Part shown: positions 1 through 8,054 of the stretch, one piece after another
How positions within the stretch are numbered: the first letter of the stretch is position 1
Layout: each line of letters starts with the position of its first letter
Origin: Gammaproteobacteria bacterium
GTDB taxonomy: Bacteria > Pseudomonadota > Gammaproteobacteria > CAJXQU01
Direction of reading: 5' to 3'
Length of the DNA: 16,642 nt
Assembly (NCBI GenBank): GCA_026984275.1
Contig: JALSSM010000143.1
Span: 1-16,642 of the forward strand
Notes under the pieces: generated by a model
Seen by the model: the letters and a program-made list of their open reading frames with translations, nothing else
The model's database searches: none
Told to the model about the DNA's origin: nothing
Program-made: the position numbers and the translations under genes

Positions 1-120
1 ACTCACTTTAACCAGTGACAGTGCATTCGGACGTTTTCTGCCATCCGGATTTTCAACTTAACCTATTACTTAATTTTATTCACTTTCTGGCTGGGGATTA
101 AAAACAGCATTAGAACCAGC
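1..120. other. Window-edge intergenic stretch downstream of msrB
   Basis: No gene can be supported here. On the plus strand one frame is open from base 2 to a TAA at 59-61 (19 codons), with no start visible, so it could be the last codons of a gene beginning outside the window or simply chance. No hairpin followed by a T-run, which would end the leftward msrB transcript, is evident. Confidence 0.4.
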
Positions 121-741
121 TTACTTAAATAATGAAACAAACTCGCCATAACCCTCAGCTTCTAGCTTCTCTTTTGGGATAAAGCGAAGTGAGGCAGAAT
201 TGATACAATAACGTTTGCCGGTTGGAGCTGGACCATCATCAAAAACGTGCCCCAGATGACTATCCGCAATGGCACTTCGAAGTTCTGTACGCACACCAAA
301 CAGACTCAGATCCTGTTTTTTCACCATCGCTTTTTCACTGATCGCTCGTGTAAAACTTGGCCAGCCAGTACCTGACTTGAATTTATCAGTTGAACTGAAC
401 AGTGGTTCTCCAGAGATAACATCCACATAAATACCGGGTTTTTTGTTATTCCAGTACTCGTTTTTAAAGGGACGTTCGGTATCTTCCTCTTGTGTAACAT
501 CATACTGTAAGGGCGTTAAGGATTGTTTCAGTTCATCTTTTGACGGTTTTTTAAAGTTTTGATTTTTTTCTACCCATGCAGCAAACAGTCTATCTCCTGT
601 TGTTGATTGATTTGATGAAGCCTGAGCTGACGAAACTTTTCCTGTTGCCTGACTGGGTTCACTGGATGCCTGCATCCCGAAAATAAAGCTACCAAGAAAA
701 ATTAACCCTGCTGTGATTGAGATCCATTTACCTAGTTTCAT
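121..741 (-). CDS. msrB: Exported peptide-methionine (R)-S-oxide reductase MsrB, single-cysteine form
   Basis: Reduces methionine-R-sulfoxide in oxidised proteins. The MsrB fold signatures are clear: SGTGWPSF (residues 123-130), DSHLGHVFDDGP and RYCINSASLRF, in which Cys179 is the catalytic residue. The N-terminus has a charged start, a hydrophobic stretch (about 8-20) and a Ser/Gln-rich linker. This is a Sec signal peptide or membrane anchor, so the enzyme acts in the periplasm. Cys179 is the only cysteine in the protein. The usual resolving Cys (SGCGWPSF in E. coli) is Thr, and the four zinc-binding Cys of the E. coli enzyme are absent. Recycling must therefore use an external thiol or a partner protein. 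A GTG nine bases upstream (750) is possible, but it lies inside a good Shine-Dalgarno (AAGGTG) for the ATG at 741, so the ATG is preferred. It follows mnmA by about 30 bp on the same strand and is probably co-transcribed with it. Confidence 0.93.
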   Translation of the reverse strand: MKLGKWISITAGLIFLGSFIFGMQASSEPSQATGKVSSAQASSNQSTTGDRLFAAWVEKNQNFKKPSKDELKQSLTPLQYDVTQEEDTERPFKNEYWNNKKPGIYVDVISGEPLFSSTDKFKSGTGWPSFTRAISEKAMVKKQDLSLFGVRTELRSAIADSHLGHVFDDGPAPTGKRYCINSASLRFIPKEKLEAEGYGEFVSLFK

Positions 742-747
742 TCTGTT

Positions 748-753
748 CACCTT
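748..753 (-). promoter_or_regulatory. Ribosome binding site that decides the msrB start
   Basis: Read on the minus strand, AAGGTG lies six bases before the ATG at 741. It contains the alternative GTG start, which itself has no good Shine-Dalgarno sequence, so the ATG is the more likely start. Confidence 0.6.
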
Positions 754-770
754 GTACCGAATTATGTGAA

Positions 771-1904
771 CTATGACACAACTTGGGTCTTTGAGTTCCT
801 TAGATCGGACTCATGGACAATCGTATTCTGGATGACCCCGCCCCCCAGACAAATGTCCTGATCATAAAATACAACAGACTGACCCGGCGTCACCGCCCGT
901 TGAGATTCATCAAAGATCACACGAAACAGATCGTCATCAATCTGTTCGACAGAACAAGCCTGATCAGCCTGTCGATAACGTGTTTTTGCGGTGCATTTGA
1001 AAGATTGACCTGGCGCTTTCCCTGCAACCCAGTGCAACTCTTTTGCATCCAGCCCCTGACTGAAAAGTAGCGGGTGGTCATGACCCTGTGCCGCAATAAT
1101 AATATTCTTTTCAACGTCTTTCCCAACCACAAACCAGGGCTCTTCCGAAGCACCCTTTACGCCGCCGATACCCAGTCCCTGTCGCTGTCCAAACGTGTAA
1201 TACATGGCGCCACTATGCTGTCCGATCAACTCACCTTCCGGCGTCTGGATTTCTCCAGTTTGTGCGGGTATATATTGACTCAGAAATTCACGAAAAGGTC
1301 GTTCGCCAATAAAGCAAATGCCCGTGCTATCTTTTTTATCATGGGTGACCAGTTCGGCTTCTTCGGCCAATCGCCTGACATCCGGCTTAGCCAGTTCACC
1401 AACAGGAAACAGTGTTCTGGAAAGCTCTTTCTGACCAAGTGTGTAGAGAAAATAACTCTGATCTTTATTCTGATCTTTTCCTCTTAACAAACAGAACTGG
1501 CCATCTTTTTCAGCCACTCTGGCATAGTGCCCCGTTGCGATCTTTTCTGCACCCAGTTCAGTGGCATGGTCAAGAAAGGCCTTAAACTTGATCTCGCGAT
1601 TACAAAGAATGTCCGGGTTGGGAGTCAGTCCTTCCGAATATTCCTTAACAAACCGTTCAAAGACTTCTTCCCAGTATTCGATGGAGAAATTAACTGTGTT
1701 CAGCTTGATGCCGATCTTGTCACAGATTGCCTGTGCATCTTTTACATCTTCCGCAGCGGCGCAATAGGAATCAGTGTCATCCTCTTCCCAGTTTTTCATA
1801 AAAAGACCTTCGATCGCATAACCCTGCTGTTGCAGTAACAATGCCGAAACAGACGAATCGACCCCTCCGGAAAGCCCAACCATTATTTTTTTACTGTCAG
1901 TCAT
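771..1904 (-). CDS. mnmA: tRNA-specific 2-thiouridylase MnmA
   Basis: Catalyses ATP-dependent 2-thiolation of U34 in the tRNAs for Lys, Glu and Gln, taking sulfur from the IscS/Tus relay in the cytoplasm. The 377 residues match the family length. The PP-loop SGGVDSS is at 12-18, followed by NPDILCN with catalytic Cys101, ATGHYARV, the tRNA-contact stretch GKDQNKDQSYFLY, and STGICFIG with the second active-site Cys197. The C-terminal part holds YTFGQRQGLGIGG and the RYRQ motif of the beta-barrel domains. The start at 1904 gives the normal short lead into the PP-loop. In E. coli the gene sits directly after nudJ. Here nudJ is also on the minus strand upstream, but 6.4 kb away. Confidence 0.97.
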   Translation of the reverse strand: MTDSKKIMVGLSGGVDSSVSALLLQQQGYAIEGLFMKNWEEDDTDSYCAAAEDVKDAQAICDKIGIKLNTVNFSIEYWEEVFERFVKEYSEGLTPNPDILCNREIKFKAFLDHATELGAEKIATGHYARVAEKDGQFCLLRGKDQNKDQSYFLYTLGQKELSRTLFPVGELAKPDVRRLAEEAELVTHDKKDSTGICFIGERPFREFLSQYIPAQTGEIQTPEGELIGQHSGAMYYTFGQRQGLGIGGVKGASEEPWFVVGKDVEKNIIIAAQGHDHPLLFSQGLDAKELHWVAGKAPGQSFKCTAKTRYRQADQACSVEQIDDDLFRVIFDESQRAVTPGQSVVFYDQDICLGGGVIQNTIVHESDLRNSKTQVVS

Positions 1905-1993
1905 CTAACCATTATATCAATGAAGCATCAAAAATGGTGCGGATCTTGCATTTATCAATGATTTTAAACGGCTGAAAGGGTTGCTCATTAATA
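1905..1993. other. Divergent promoter region between mnmA and the hybrid kinase
   Basis: This 89-bp spacer separates two divergent genes. On the plus strand it carries an exact sigma-54-type -24/-12 element. On the minus strand a TATAAT-like hexamer lies six bases before the mnmA ATG, but without a recognisable -35. The kinase ATG at 1994 has no close Shine-Dalgarno; the nearest purine run (GAAAGGG) ends about 13 bases upstream. Confidence 0.5.
1935..1950 (+). promoter_or_regulatory. Candidate sigma-54 (RpoN) promoter for the kinase / c-di-GMP operon
   Basis: TGGTGCGGATCTTGCA fits the published consensus TGGYRYRN4TTGCW at every defined position, with the obligatory GG and GC dinucleotides ten bases apart. 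Transcription would begin near 1961, leaving an untranslated leader of about 33 bases before the ATG at 1994. Sigma-54 promoters need an enhancer-binding protein; none is encoded in this window. Confidence 0.6.
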
Positions 1994-4900
1994 ATGAAAA
2001 AAGACAATTTCAAGATGATGTACAGAAAGGAACAAGTCCGTGCACTTTATAATAATGTTTCATCATCAATTTTCGGTACCATTGTTATTGGTGTCGTTCT
2101 TTATATCACTATACTTGCAAATATCGGCGCCGATATAGAAGCAGCTATCTGGGTCTATCCTATTTGGGTTGTCTCTCTCCTGCGTGCAATCGATTTATAT
2201 TTATATTCACGAGCAGATAAAAAGAAAATAGATTATGAAAAAGGGCTGATTCGTTTTACCTTTCTTTCATCATTAGCCGGGGCAACCTGGGGATTATTAT
2301 TCTGGAATATCTTCCCTGAAAGTTCATCAGAATATTGTGCCTTTATCATGCTCATTGTGACCGGGGTCGCTTCGACTGCAGCCACAACTTTGTCGTATAA
2401 CATGAAGACCATTGTGCTATTTCTGGTATGTTCCATGGTTCCTATTGAACTACGACTCTTACAAGCTGAGTCCGATTTTTATCAAGTACTCTCCTGGGTC
2501 ATTCCAATTTTCTTCTTGTTCCAGCTAAGTGGTGCAAAAAGGGTCAATACCCATTATCGTGAAAATACTCGCCTGCATACAGAATTCAAGGAAAAAGAAA
2601 AAGATTACATCAATCTGGAATACGCACTTAATCAGCATAGTATTGTTAGCATCACGGATATTCGAGGCACGATTACCTATGCTAATGACAAAATGGTAGA
2701 AGTCACCAAATTTCCAAAGGAAGAAATTATTGGTGCGAATCATCGTGTTGTTAAATGTGATGAATACCCCTTGTCATACTGGAAGAACATGTGGCGCACC
2801 ATTGCCAGAGGTAATGTCTGGCATGATGAAATCAAGAATATCGCCAAAGACGGCACACCTTACTGGGTGGATTCGACGATTGTTCCTTTCATGAATGAGA
2901 GGGGAAAACCTTATGAATATATCTCTATTCGAACAGACATCACCCGTTTAAAAGAACTGGAAAACCAACATATCCAGGACAGAAATGATGCCTTGATCCG
3001 GGCAAAGGTCGCACAAATTCTTCAGGGACAGGAATCTCTGAAAAATCGCATGTTCGAGTCACTGGAGGCTTTGTCTGAAGCTGAAGGGTTGGCCATCCAG
3101 AAGAAACTGGGGGTTTTTCTCCTTCCAGAAGGCGCTTGTGAACTGGAGATGTTTGTTACTTTTGGTGAATATACTGAAGAATTTATGCATAAGGAAAAAT
3201 GTATAAAACTGGGCAGCTGTTTATGTGGTCGGGCTGCTATCTCCGGTGAGCTAATGATTTCTGATGACTGCTTTACCGACCCTGATCATGACCACACCTT
3301 TGAAGGAATGACGGCCCATGGACACTATATTGTGCCACTTTGGCATCATGGGAAGATCCTTGGGATTTTGTTTATGTATACCGATCCTTACCCTTCCAGA
3401 GATCAATCAAGAATTGATACTCTGAACTTTATCGGTGATCTGCTTGGTGTGGCTATTGCCAATGAGCATGTTAAAGAAGAGCTGGAAGAGGCAAAGAAAC
3501 ATGCTGAGGAGATGGCCCAGGCGAAGTCTGATTTCCTCGCTAATATGAGTCACGAGATCCGTACACCGATGAATGGTGTGCTGGGAATGCTCGATCTTTT
3601 GAACAATCTGGATCTGGATGCCAAATCAAAAAGCTATGTGGATATTGCCCATGGTTCGGCCAGTATGTTGCTGAATGTGATCAACGATATTCTCGATATT
3701 TCCAAGATCGAATCGGGTAAATTACATATTGAAAAAATTGAGTTTGATTTGCGTAAAACAGTCGAGGATACCGCTGACCTGCTGGCCAAACTGGCTCACC
3801 AGAAAGATCTGGAGTTTACTGTCTATATTCCACCTGAAACAAAAACCATCCTCAAGGGTGATGTCTTACGATTGCAACAGGTTCTCAATAACTTGACCAG
3901 TAATGCCATCAAATTTACTTCTGAAGGTGAAGTGACGATTAAAGTTTCAATCGTTGAAGAAGCAGAGGATAAAACCAGACTACGTTTTGAGGTTAAAGAT
4001 ACAGGAATAGGTATCCCGACAGAAAAACAGGGGCAGCTATTCCAGGCCTTTACTCAGGCCGATACCTCGACCAGTCGTGAGTTTGGTGGTACAGGGCTTG
4101 GGTTGGCGATTTCCAAAAGCCTGATCGAGATGATGGGTGGAGAAGTTGGCCTGATCAGTGCTGTCGGTAAAGGCTCAACCTTCTGGTTTGAGTTACCTTT
4201 TGAGATTGTCGCCCGGGATTCTCTCAGTCATGACTCAATGGATGATCTGCGTATTCTGACCATTGATGATAACGAAACCAATTGTCTGATCCTGAAAGAG
4301 TATGTTGAAAGCTGGGGAGCTGAAAATGTCGCTGAAACCATCCCTGAAAGTGGATTATATCGACTAAAAGAGGCACAAGAAAAAGGTCAACCTTTTGATA
4401 TTTTATTACTCGATATGCAAATGCCAACGGTTTCAGGGTTGGAAGTCGCTGCCGAGATCAGAAAACAGTCGGCTTTTGCTGATCTCAAGATTATTCTTCT
4501 TAGCTCCATGAGTTTAGGGCTTGGCCTCGATAAACAGAAACATTTCGATCTCATGCTGAACAAACCGATCCGGCAATCTTTACTTTTTGATGCTATTGCG
4601 ACTGTTCAAAATCAGGATCTCATTCATCAACAAATGGAACAAACACTCAAACTGAATCTACAAAAACTGAAAGGGAAAGTTTTGTTTGTCGATGACAATC
4701 TGGTGAATCAACATGTGGGCAAAGAAATGCTGACAAAAGTTGGCCTCGATTTTGAAATTGCCTCAAACGGTCAGGAAGCACTGGATGCCAGAAAACAGGG
4801 CCATTTCGATGCGATACTGATGGATTGCCAAATGCCTGTCATGGATGGTTTTGAGGCAACACGTCAGATCAGATTATTCGAAAAAGAAACTGATACGTCC

Positions 4901-5491
4901 AGAATCCCGATCATCGCACTCACAGCCAATGCCATGCAGGGTGATCGTGAAAAGTGTCTCGATGCTGGCATGGATGATTATCTGACCAAACCCTATACCG
5001 TAAAAAGTCTTTTTGACACCCTGTCGCAATGGCTTCCTGTTAACTCACAACTCCCTGTCGAAAAAATGGATGATCATAAAACCAAACCTGCCAATGACAC
5101 CATTTCGATTCCTGAAGATAAGACTAAAGAATTGGACGCCAGTGTCGATATTATTGATACCATCAAGTTTGAAGAAACCAGAGAAATGATGGGAGATAAC
5201 ATTGACTTAATTGTTGATGCTTTTATTGAATCAGGATCGAAAAATATTATGGAAATGGAAACTCACCTTCAATCCAGTGATTTTGAAGGCTTGCGAAATT
5301 CTATCCATGCCTTAAAAGGCAGCAGTGCCGCTCTGGGGATTCAAAGGCTTTATGAGGTTTGCCAGGATGCAGAAGTAAAATGTCGGACAGGCGAAACAGA
5401 CAATATGCAAAATCGAGTAGCTGAGATCAGCCTTTTATTTGAAAAAAGTCAGGCTGCCATAACATCACTCATGAATAAACAGGAAGCATAA
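1994..5491 (+). CDS. Membrane-bound tripartite hybrid sensor histidine kinase (6TM-PAS-GAF-HisKA-HATPase-REC-REC-Hpt)
   Basis: A 1165-residue sensor kinase with a built-in phosphorelay. Six hydrophobic segments (about 24-182) form a membrane sensor region that I cannot assign to a named family. A PAS domain (about 208-322) follows, then a GAF domain (about 330-495) unusually rich in Cys and His. HisKA has the phospho-acceptor His520 in SHEIRTPMNG. The HATPase has its N-box around Asn637, DTGIGIP at 669-675 and GGTGLGL at 698-704. Receiver 1 has Asp758/759, phospho-Asp807 and Lys857; receiver 2 has Asp900/901, phospho-Asp944 and Lys999. The C-terminal Hpt has His1105 in HALKGS. All phosphotransfer residues are present, giving a possible relay His520-Asp-His1105-external receiver. 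The order resembles BarA/ArcB-type kinases. The next gene begins one base after the stop and starts with a receiver domain, so it is the likely final acceptor. The input signal is unknown. Confidence 0.95.
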   Translation: MKKDNFKMMYRKEQVRALYNNVSSSIFGTIVIGVVLYITILANIGADIEAAIWVYPIWVVSLLRAIDLYLYSRADKKKIDYEKGLIRFTFLSSLAGATWGLLFWNIFPESSSEYCAFIMLIVTGVASTAATTLSYNMKTIVLFLVCSMVPIELRLLQAESDFYQVLSWVIPIFFLFQLSGAKRVNTHYRENTRLHTEFKEKEKDYINLEYALNQHSIVSITDIRGTITYANDKMVEVTKFPKEEIIGANHRVVKCDEYPLSYWKNMWRTIARGNVWHDEIKNIAKDGTPYWVDSTIVPFMNERGKPYEYISIRTDITRLKELENQHIQDRNDALIRAKVAQILQGQESLKNRMFESLEALSEAEGLAIQKKLGVFLLPEGACELEMFVTFGEYTEEFMHKEKCIKLGSCLCGRAAISGELMISDDCFTDPDHDHTFEGMTAHGHYIVPLWHHGKILGILFMYTDPYPSRDQSRIDTLNFIGDLLGVAIANEHVKEELEEAKKHAEEMAQAKSDFLANMSHEIRTPMNGVLGMLDLLNNLDLDAKSKSYVDIAHGSASMLLNVINDILDISKIESGKLHIEKIEFDLRKTVEDTADLLAKLAHQKDLEFTVYIPPETKTILKGDVLRLQQVLNNLTSNAIKFTSEGEVTIKVSIVEEAEDKTRLRFEVKDTGIGIPTEKQGQLFQAFTQADTSTSREFGGTGLGLAISKSLIEMMGGEVGLISAVGKGSTFWFELPFEIVARDSLSHDSMDDLRILTIDDNETNCLILKEYVESWGAENVAETIPESGLYRLKEAQEKGQPFDILLLDMQMPTVSGLEVAAEIRKQSAFADLKIILLSSMSLGLGLDKQKHFDLMLNKPIRQSLLFDAIATVQNQDLIHQQMEQTLKLNLQKLKGKVLFVDDNLVNQHVGKEMLTKVGLDFEIASNGQEALDARKQGHFDAILMDCQMPVMDGFEATRQIRLFEKETDTSRIPIIALTANAMQGDREKCLDAGMDDYLTKPYTVKSLFDTLSQWLPVNSQLPVEKMDDHKTKPANDTISIPEDKTKELDASVDIIDTIKFEETREMMGDNIDLIVDAFIESGSKNIMEMETHLQSSDFEGLRNSIHALKGSSAALGIQRLYEVCQDAEVKCRTGETDNMQNRVAEISLLFEKSQAAITSLMNKQEA
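5481..5486 (+). promoter_or_regulatory. Ribosome binding site supporting a TTG start
   Basis: AGGAAG lies within the last codons of the kinase gene, six bases before the TTG at 5493. It supports this rare start codon and implies translation coupled to the upstream gene. Confidence 0.55.
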
Positions 5492-5492
5492 A

Positions 5493-7610
5493 TTGGATAT
5501 CAATATCCTTGAGAGAAACAAGCCTCTCATCCTGGTTGTGGATGATGAACTTGTCGGACGGCTCTACATTGAAAAAGCTCTGCAAAGTGAGGGCTATGAA
5601 GTCATTACGGCCGAAAATGGCCAGCAGGCTCTTGATCTGGTCAGAGAACATTCTCCCAGCATGATCGTCATGGATGTGATGATGCCGGTCATGGATGGCT
5701 ATGATGCCTGTGCTGCCATTCGAGAACAGGAAGATCAACTTCAGGTTCCAATCCTGATGCTCACCGGGCTGGATGATATTGAATCGGTTGAGAAATCATT
5801 TGATGCTGGTGCATCTGACTTTATTGTTAAGCCCGTTAATCTACCTATCTTCAAACAACGGGTACGTCATGGGTTAAAAACTCGTGAAAGTGATCTGGAA
5901 CTCTATAAACACCAACTTCGCCAGGCTCATGCTCATAAAGTAGCGAAAATGGGTTACTGGGACTGGGATCTTGAAACAAACAAACTTTACTGGTCTGCTG
6001 AAGTTTACAACTTGCTCTCGGTATCACCAGATGAGTTCGACACTAATCAGGAAGCATTCAAAGCAAGAATCTATGATGACGATCTGGAAAAAGTAAAACA
6101 CGCCACCCAACAGTCTCTCAAACATGGTTTCCCTTACAGTGTTGAGCACAGGGTTGCTCGTCCTGATCAGAAACTACAGGTTGTCCATCAACATGCTGAA
6201 TTGATCAAAAACGATCAAGGCAAAGTGATCCGTATGCTGGGAATCGTTCAGGATATGACAGAACGGTATCTTGCCCAGGAAAAAATCCAGCATCAGGTTT
6301 ATTATGACAGTCTGACTGATCTGCCCAATCGTACTCTGTTCCATGACCGTCTTGATCACGCTTTGGATATGCCAGGTCGAACGGATAACAGTGTGGCAAT
6401 ACTAACCATTGATCTGGATCGTTTCAAAAACATCAATGATTCTTTGGGTCATGAAGTTGGCGACAGTTTTCTTAAAGCGGTAGCTGACAACCTGAAGAAA
6501 GCCACACGAACGACTGATACATTGGCAAGACTTGGTGGTGATGAGTTTGCTCTGATTATTGAAGGGATCTCTTCCGATGAATGTGTATCCAGGATTGCCA
6601 ACAAATTACTGGAAACCCTGTCACAACCCCACTATATCAATGGTCAGGAATTGATCAGCACGGGTAGTATCGGTATTGCTGTCTCCTCACTGGACAGTTG
6701 TGATAAAGACATGCTGATTAAGCAGGCAAATCTGGCGATGAAACATGCCAAGGAAATTGGCGGCAATCAGTTCTGCCTCTACAATGAAGAAATGAAATCT
6801 CGTGCACATCAGACACTGATCATGGAAAAAGAGTTACGGTATGCATTGGAAAGAGGTGAATTTATCGTCTATTACCAACCCAAAGTCTGTGTAGCAACAG
6901 GAAAAATTAAAGGTATGGAAGCCCTGATCCGTTGGCAACATCCAGAAAAAGGATTAGTACCACCATTTAGTTTTATTCCTGTTGCAGAAGATACGGGCCT
7001 GATCGTTCCTATTGGGAAATGGGTGCTGGAAGAAGCCAGTCGCCAGACAAAGCTCTGGCATGAGCAAGGTTTTAATGATCTTGTCGTCAGCGTAAATGTT
7101 TCGGTTAAACAGTTTCATCATCAGGCGTTTGTTGATGAGGTTAAACATGCGCTGAAAAATTCTGGTCTCGCAGCCAGATATCTTGATCTTGAAATCACTG
7201 AAAGTTGCACCATGAATAACCTCGACTCAGTGATCAGTTTCCTGACAACATTCAGAAAAATGGGAATCAGTATTTCCCTTGATGATTTCGGTACCGGATT
7301 TTCATCATTAAGTATTCTTGATCAGTTACCGCTGGACACGCTGAAAGTGGATCGTGCTTTTATTAAGGACATCATCGCCGGGGGTGAAAATGGTGATCTG
7401 GCCAGATTGATTATTGCGATGGCGAAAAGTCTGCAACTTAGTCTCGTTGCTGAAGGTGTTGAGACGCAGGATCACCTGGATTTCCTGAAGAGTAATGGTT
7501 GTGATGAATACCAGGGGTTTTTCCTCAGTCCACCTGTACCGGCAGATCAATTTGGAGAGTTACTCGCTGCGAATAATCGTCTGGCAAATAATCTGGAATG
7601 TTTGATCTGA
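5493..7610 (+). CDS. Response regulator with PAS, GGDEF (diguanylate cyclase) and EAL (c-di-GMP phosphodiesterase) domains
   Basis: A 705-residue cytoplasmic c-di-GMP enzyme controlled by phosphorylation. The receiver (about 10-125) has Asp17/18, phospho-Asp61 and Lys113. A PAS domain occupies about 150-258. GGDEF at 348-352 is intact and is preceded by RTTD (339-342) at exactly the five-residue spacing of the inhibitory I-site, so product feedback is expected. The EAL domain has EAL at 476-478, the Asp597/Asp598 pair in DDFGTG, Lys618, Glu654 in AEGVET and Glu567 in LEITES. Every catalytic residue I can check is present, so both activities are plausible. Translation starts at TTG, one base after the kinase stop, with AGGAAG upstream. 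It is the natural output of the adjacent phosphorelay. Whether synthesis or hydrolysis dominates cannot be read from sequence. Confidence 0.95.
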   Translation: MDINILERNKPLILVVDDELVGRLYIEKALQSEGYEVITAENGQQALDLVREHSPSMIVMDVMMPVMDGYDACAAIREQEDQLQVPILMLTGLDDIESVEKSFDAGASDFIVKPVNLPIFKQRVRHGLKTRESDLELYKHQLRQAHAHKVAKMGYWDWDLETNKLYWSAEVYNLLSVSPDEFDTNQEAFKARIYDDDLEKVKHATQQSLKHGFPYSVEHRVARPDQKLQVVHQHAELIKNDQGKVIRMLGIVQDMTERYLAQEKIQHQVYYDSLTDLPNRTLFHDRLDHALDMPGRTDNSVAILTIDLDRFKNINDSLGHEVGDSFLKAVADNLKKATRTTDTLARLGGDEFALIIEGISSDECVSRIANKLLETLSQPHYINGQELISTGSIGIAVSSLDSCDKDMLIKQANLAMKHAKEIGGNQFCLYNEEMKSRAHQTLIMEKELRYALERGEFIVYYQPKVCVATGKIKGMEALIRWQHPEKGLVPPFSFIPVAEDTGLIVPIGKWVLEEASRQTKLWHEQGFNDLVVSVNVSVKQFHHQAFVDEVKHALKNSGLAARYLDLEITESCTMNNLDSVISFLTTFRKMGISISLDDFGTGFSSLSILDQLPLDTLKVDRAFIKDIIAGGENGDLARLIIAMAKSLQLSLVAEGVETQDHLDFLKSNGCDEYQGFFLSPPVPADQFGELLAANNRLANNLECLI

Positions 7611-7659
7611 TCCAGCAGAATTTTTTTCCAGTCCCCTTTACAAAAATCCCCTCCAATAG

Positions 7660-7673
7660 TTGATCCAGATCAA
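7660..7673 (+). promoter_or_regulatory. Perfect FNR/ANR binding site
   Basis: TTGATCCAGATCAA matches the FNR consensus TTGAT-N4-ATCAA at all ten defined positions, inside the longer palindrome GTTGATC-CA-GATCAAC. A TATATT hexamer at 7695-7700 lies where the -10 element of a class II FNR-activated promoter belongs (site centred near -41.5). This predicts oxygen-responsive control of the DksA/TraR-like gene. Confidence 0.72.
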
Positions 7674-7694
7674 CAGAAATATCTTGATTTAGAT

Positions 7695-7700
7695 TATATT
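7695..7700 (+). promoter_or_regulatory. -10 element of the putative FNR-dependent promoter
   Basis: TATATT is correctly placed relative to the FNR box, and transcription would begin at about 7706-7708. That coincides with the ATG at 7707, so the transcript would be nearly or wholly leaderless for that start. Confidence 0.5.
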
Positions 7701-7706
7701 GTTTCT

Positions 7707-8042
7707 ATGGACACGGAAAATACAAAACTTGATCCCCAGGCCGTCAAAGACGAGCTGATCATGAAGCGTGAAGAACTTCATAAAAGATTACAAAATATCA
7801 ATCATGACTTTCAAACCGGTCATAGTCCCGATTCTGAAGAACAGGCAACGGAAAGAGAGAACGATGATGTTCTACATGGCATAAAACAGGAGGCAGAAAT
7901 TGAGCTCTCCCTCGTCATAGAAGCTTTACAACGTATGGAAACAGGTAACTACGGTACCTGTTCCGAATGTGGGAAAGAAATTAACCCAGAAAGACTAAAA
8001 GTTGTTCCTTACACAACGAAATGTATTATTTGCGCAAGTTAG
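7707..8042 (+). CDS. DksA/TraR family C4 zinc-finger protein
   Basis: A 111-residue protein with an N-terminal helical hairpin region and a C-terminal four-cysteine zinc finger (Cys85, Cys88, Cys106, Cys109; CSECGKEI and CIIC). It belongs to the small DksA/TraR group, whose members can act in the RNA polymerase secondary channel. The region where DksA carries its DxxDxA tip instead reads HSPDSEEQATERENDDV, typical of the small uncharacterised members, so DksA-like activity should not be assumed. There is no Shine-Dalgarno before the ATG at 7707. Met19 (7761) is a possible alternative start, also with only a weak Shine-Dalgarno. A perfect FNR box upstream suggests anaerobic or microaerobic induction. 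A YdcH-family gene follows 12 bp later, probably in the same operon. Confidence 0.88.
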   Translation: MDTENTKLDPQAVKDELIMKREELHKRLQNINHDFQTGHSPDSEEQATERENDDVLHGIKQEAEIELSLVIEALQRMETGNYGTCSECGKEINPERLKVVPYTTKCIICAS

Positions 8043-8054
8043 GAGAACAAAAGA

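Noticed and set aside
2..61. Open frame of 19 codons on the plus strand at the window edge
   Set aside because: Too short, no start in view and no recognisable motif; it may be a gene end or chance, so it is only mentioned, not called.
813..1838. Open frames on the plus strand opposite mnmA
   Set aside because: They are antisense to a fully conserved mnmA, have no family resemblance and no ribosome binding sites.
1909..1914. TATAAT on the minus strand as a leaderless mnmA promoter
   Set aside because: The hexamer is good, but no -35 lies at 16-18 bases, and MnmA mRNAs are not known to be leaderless; AT-rich spacers give such matches by chance.
1938..1955. Possible FNR site (TTGCATTTATCAA) upstream of the kinase
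   Set aside because: Half-site spacing is one base short and the left half is wrong; the sigma-54 element explains the region better.
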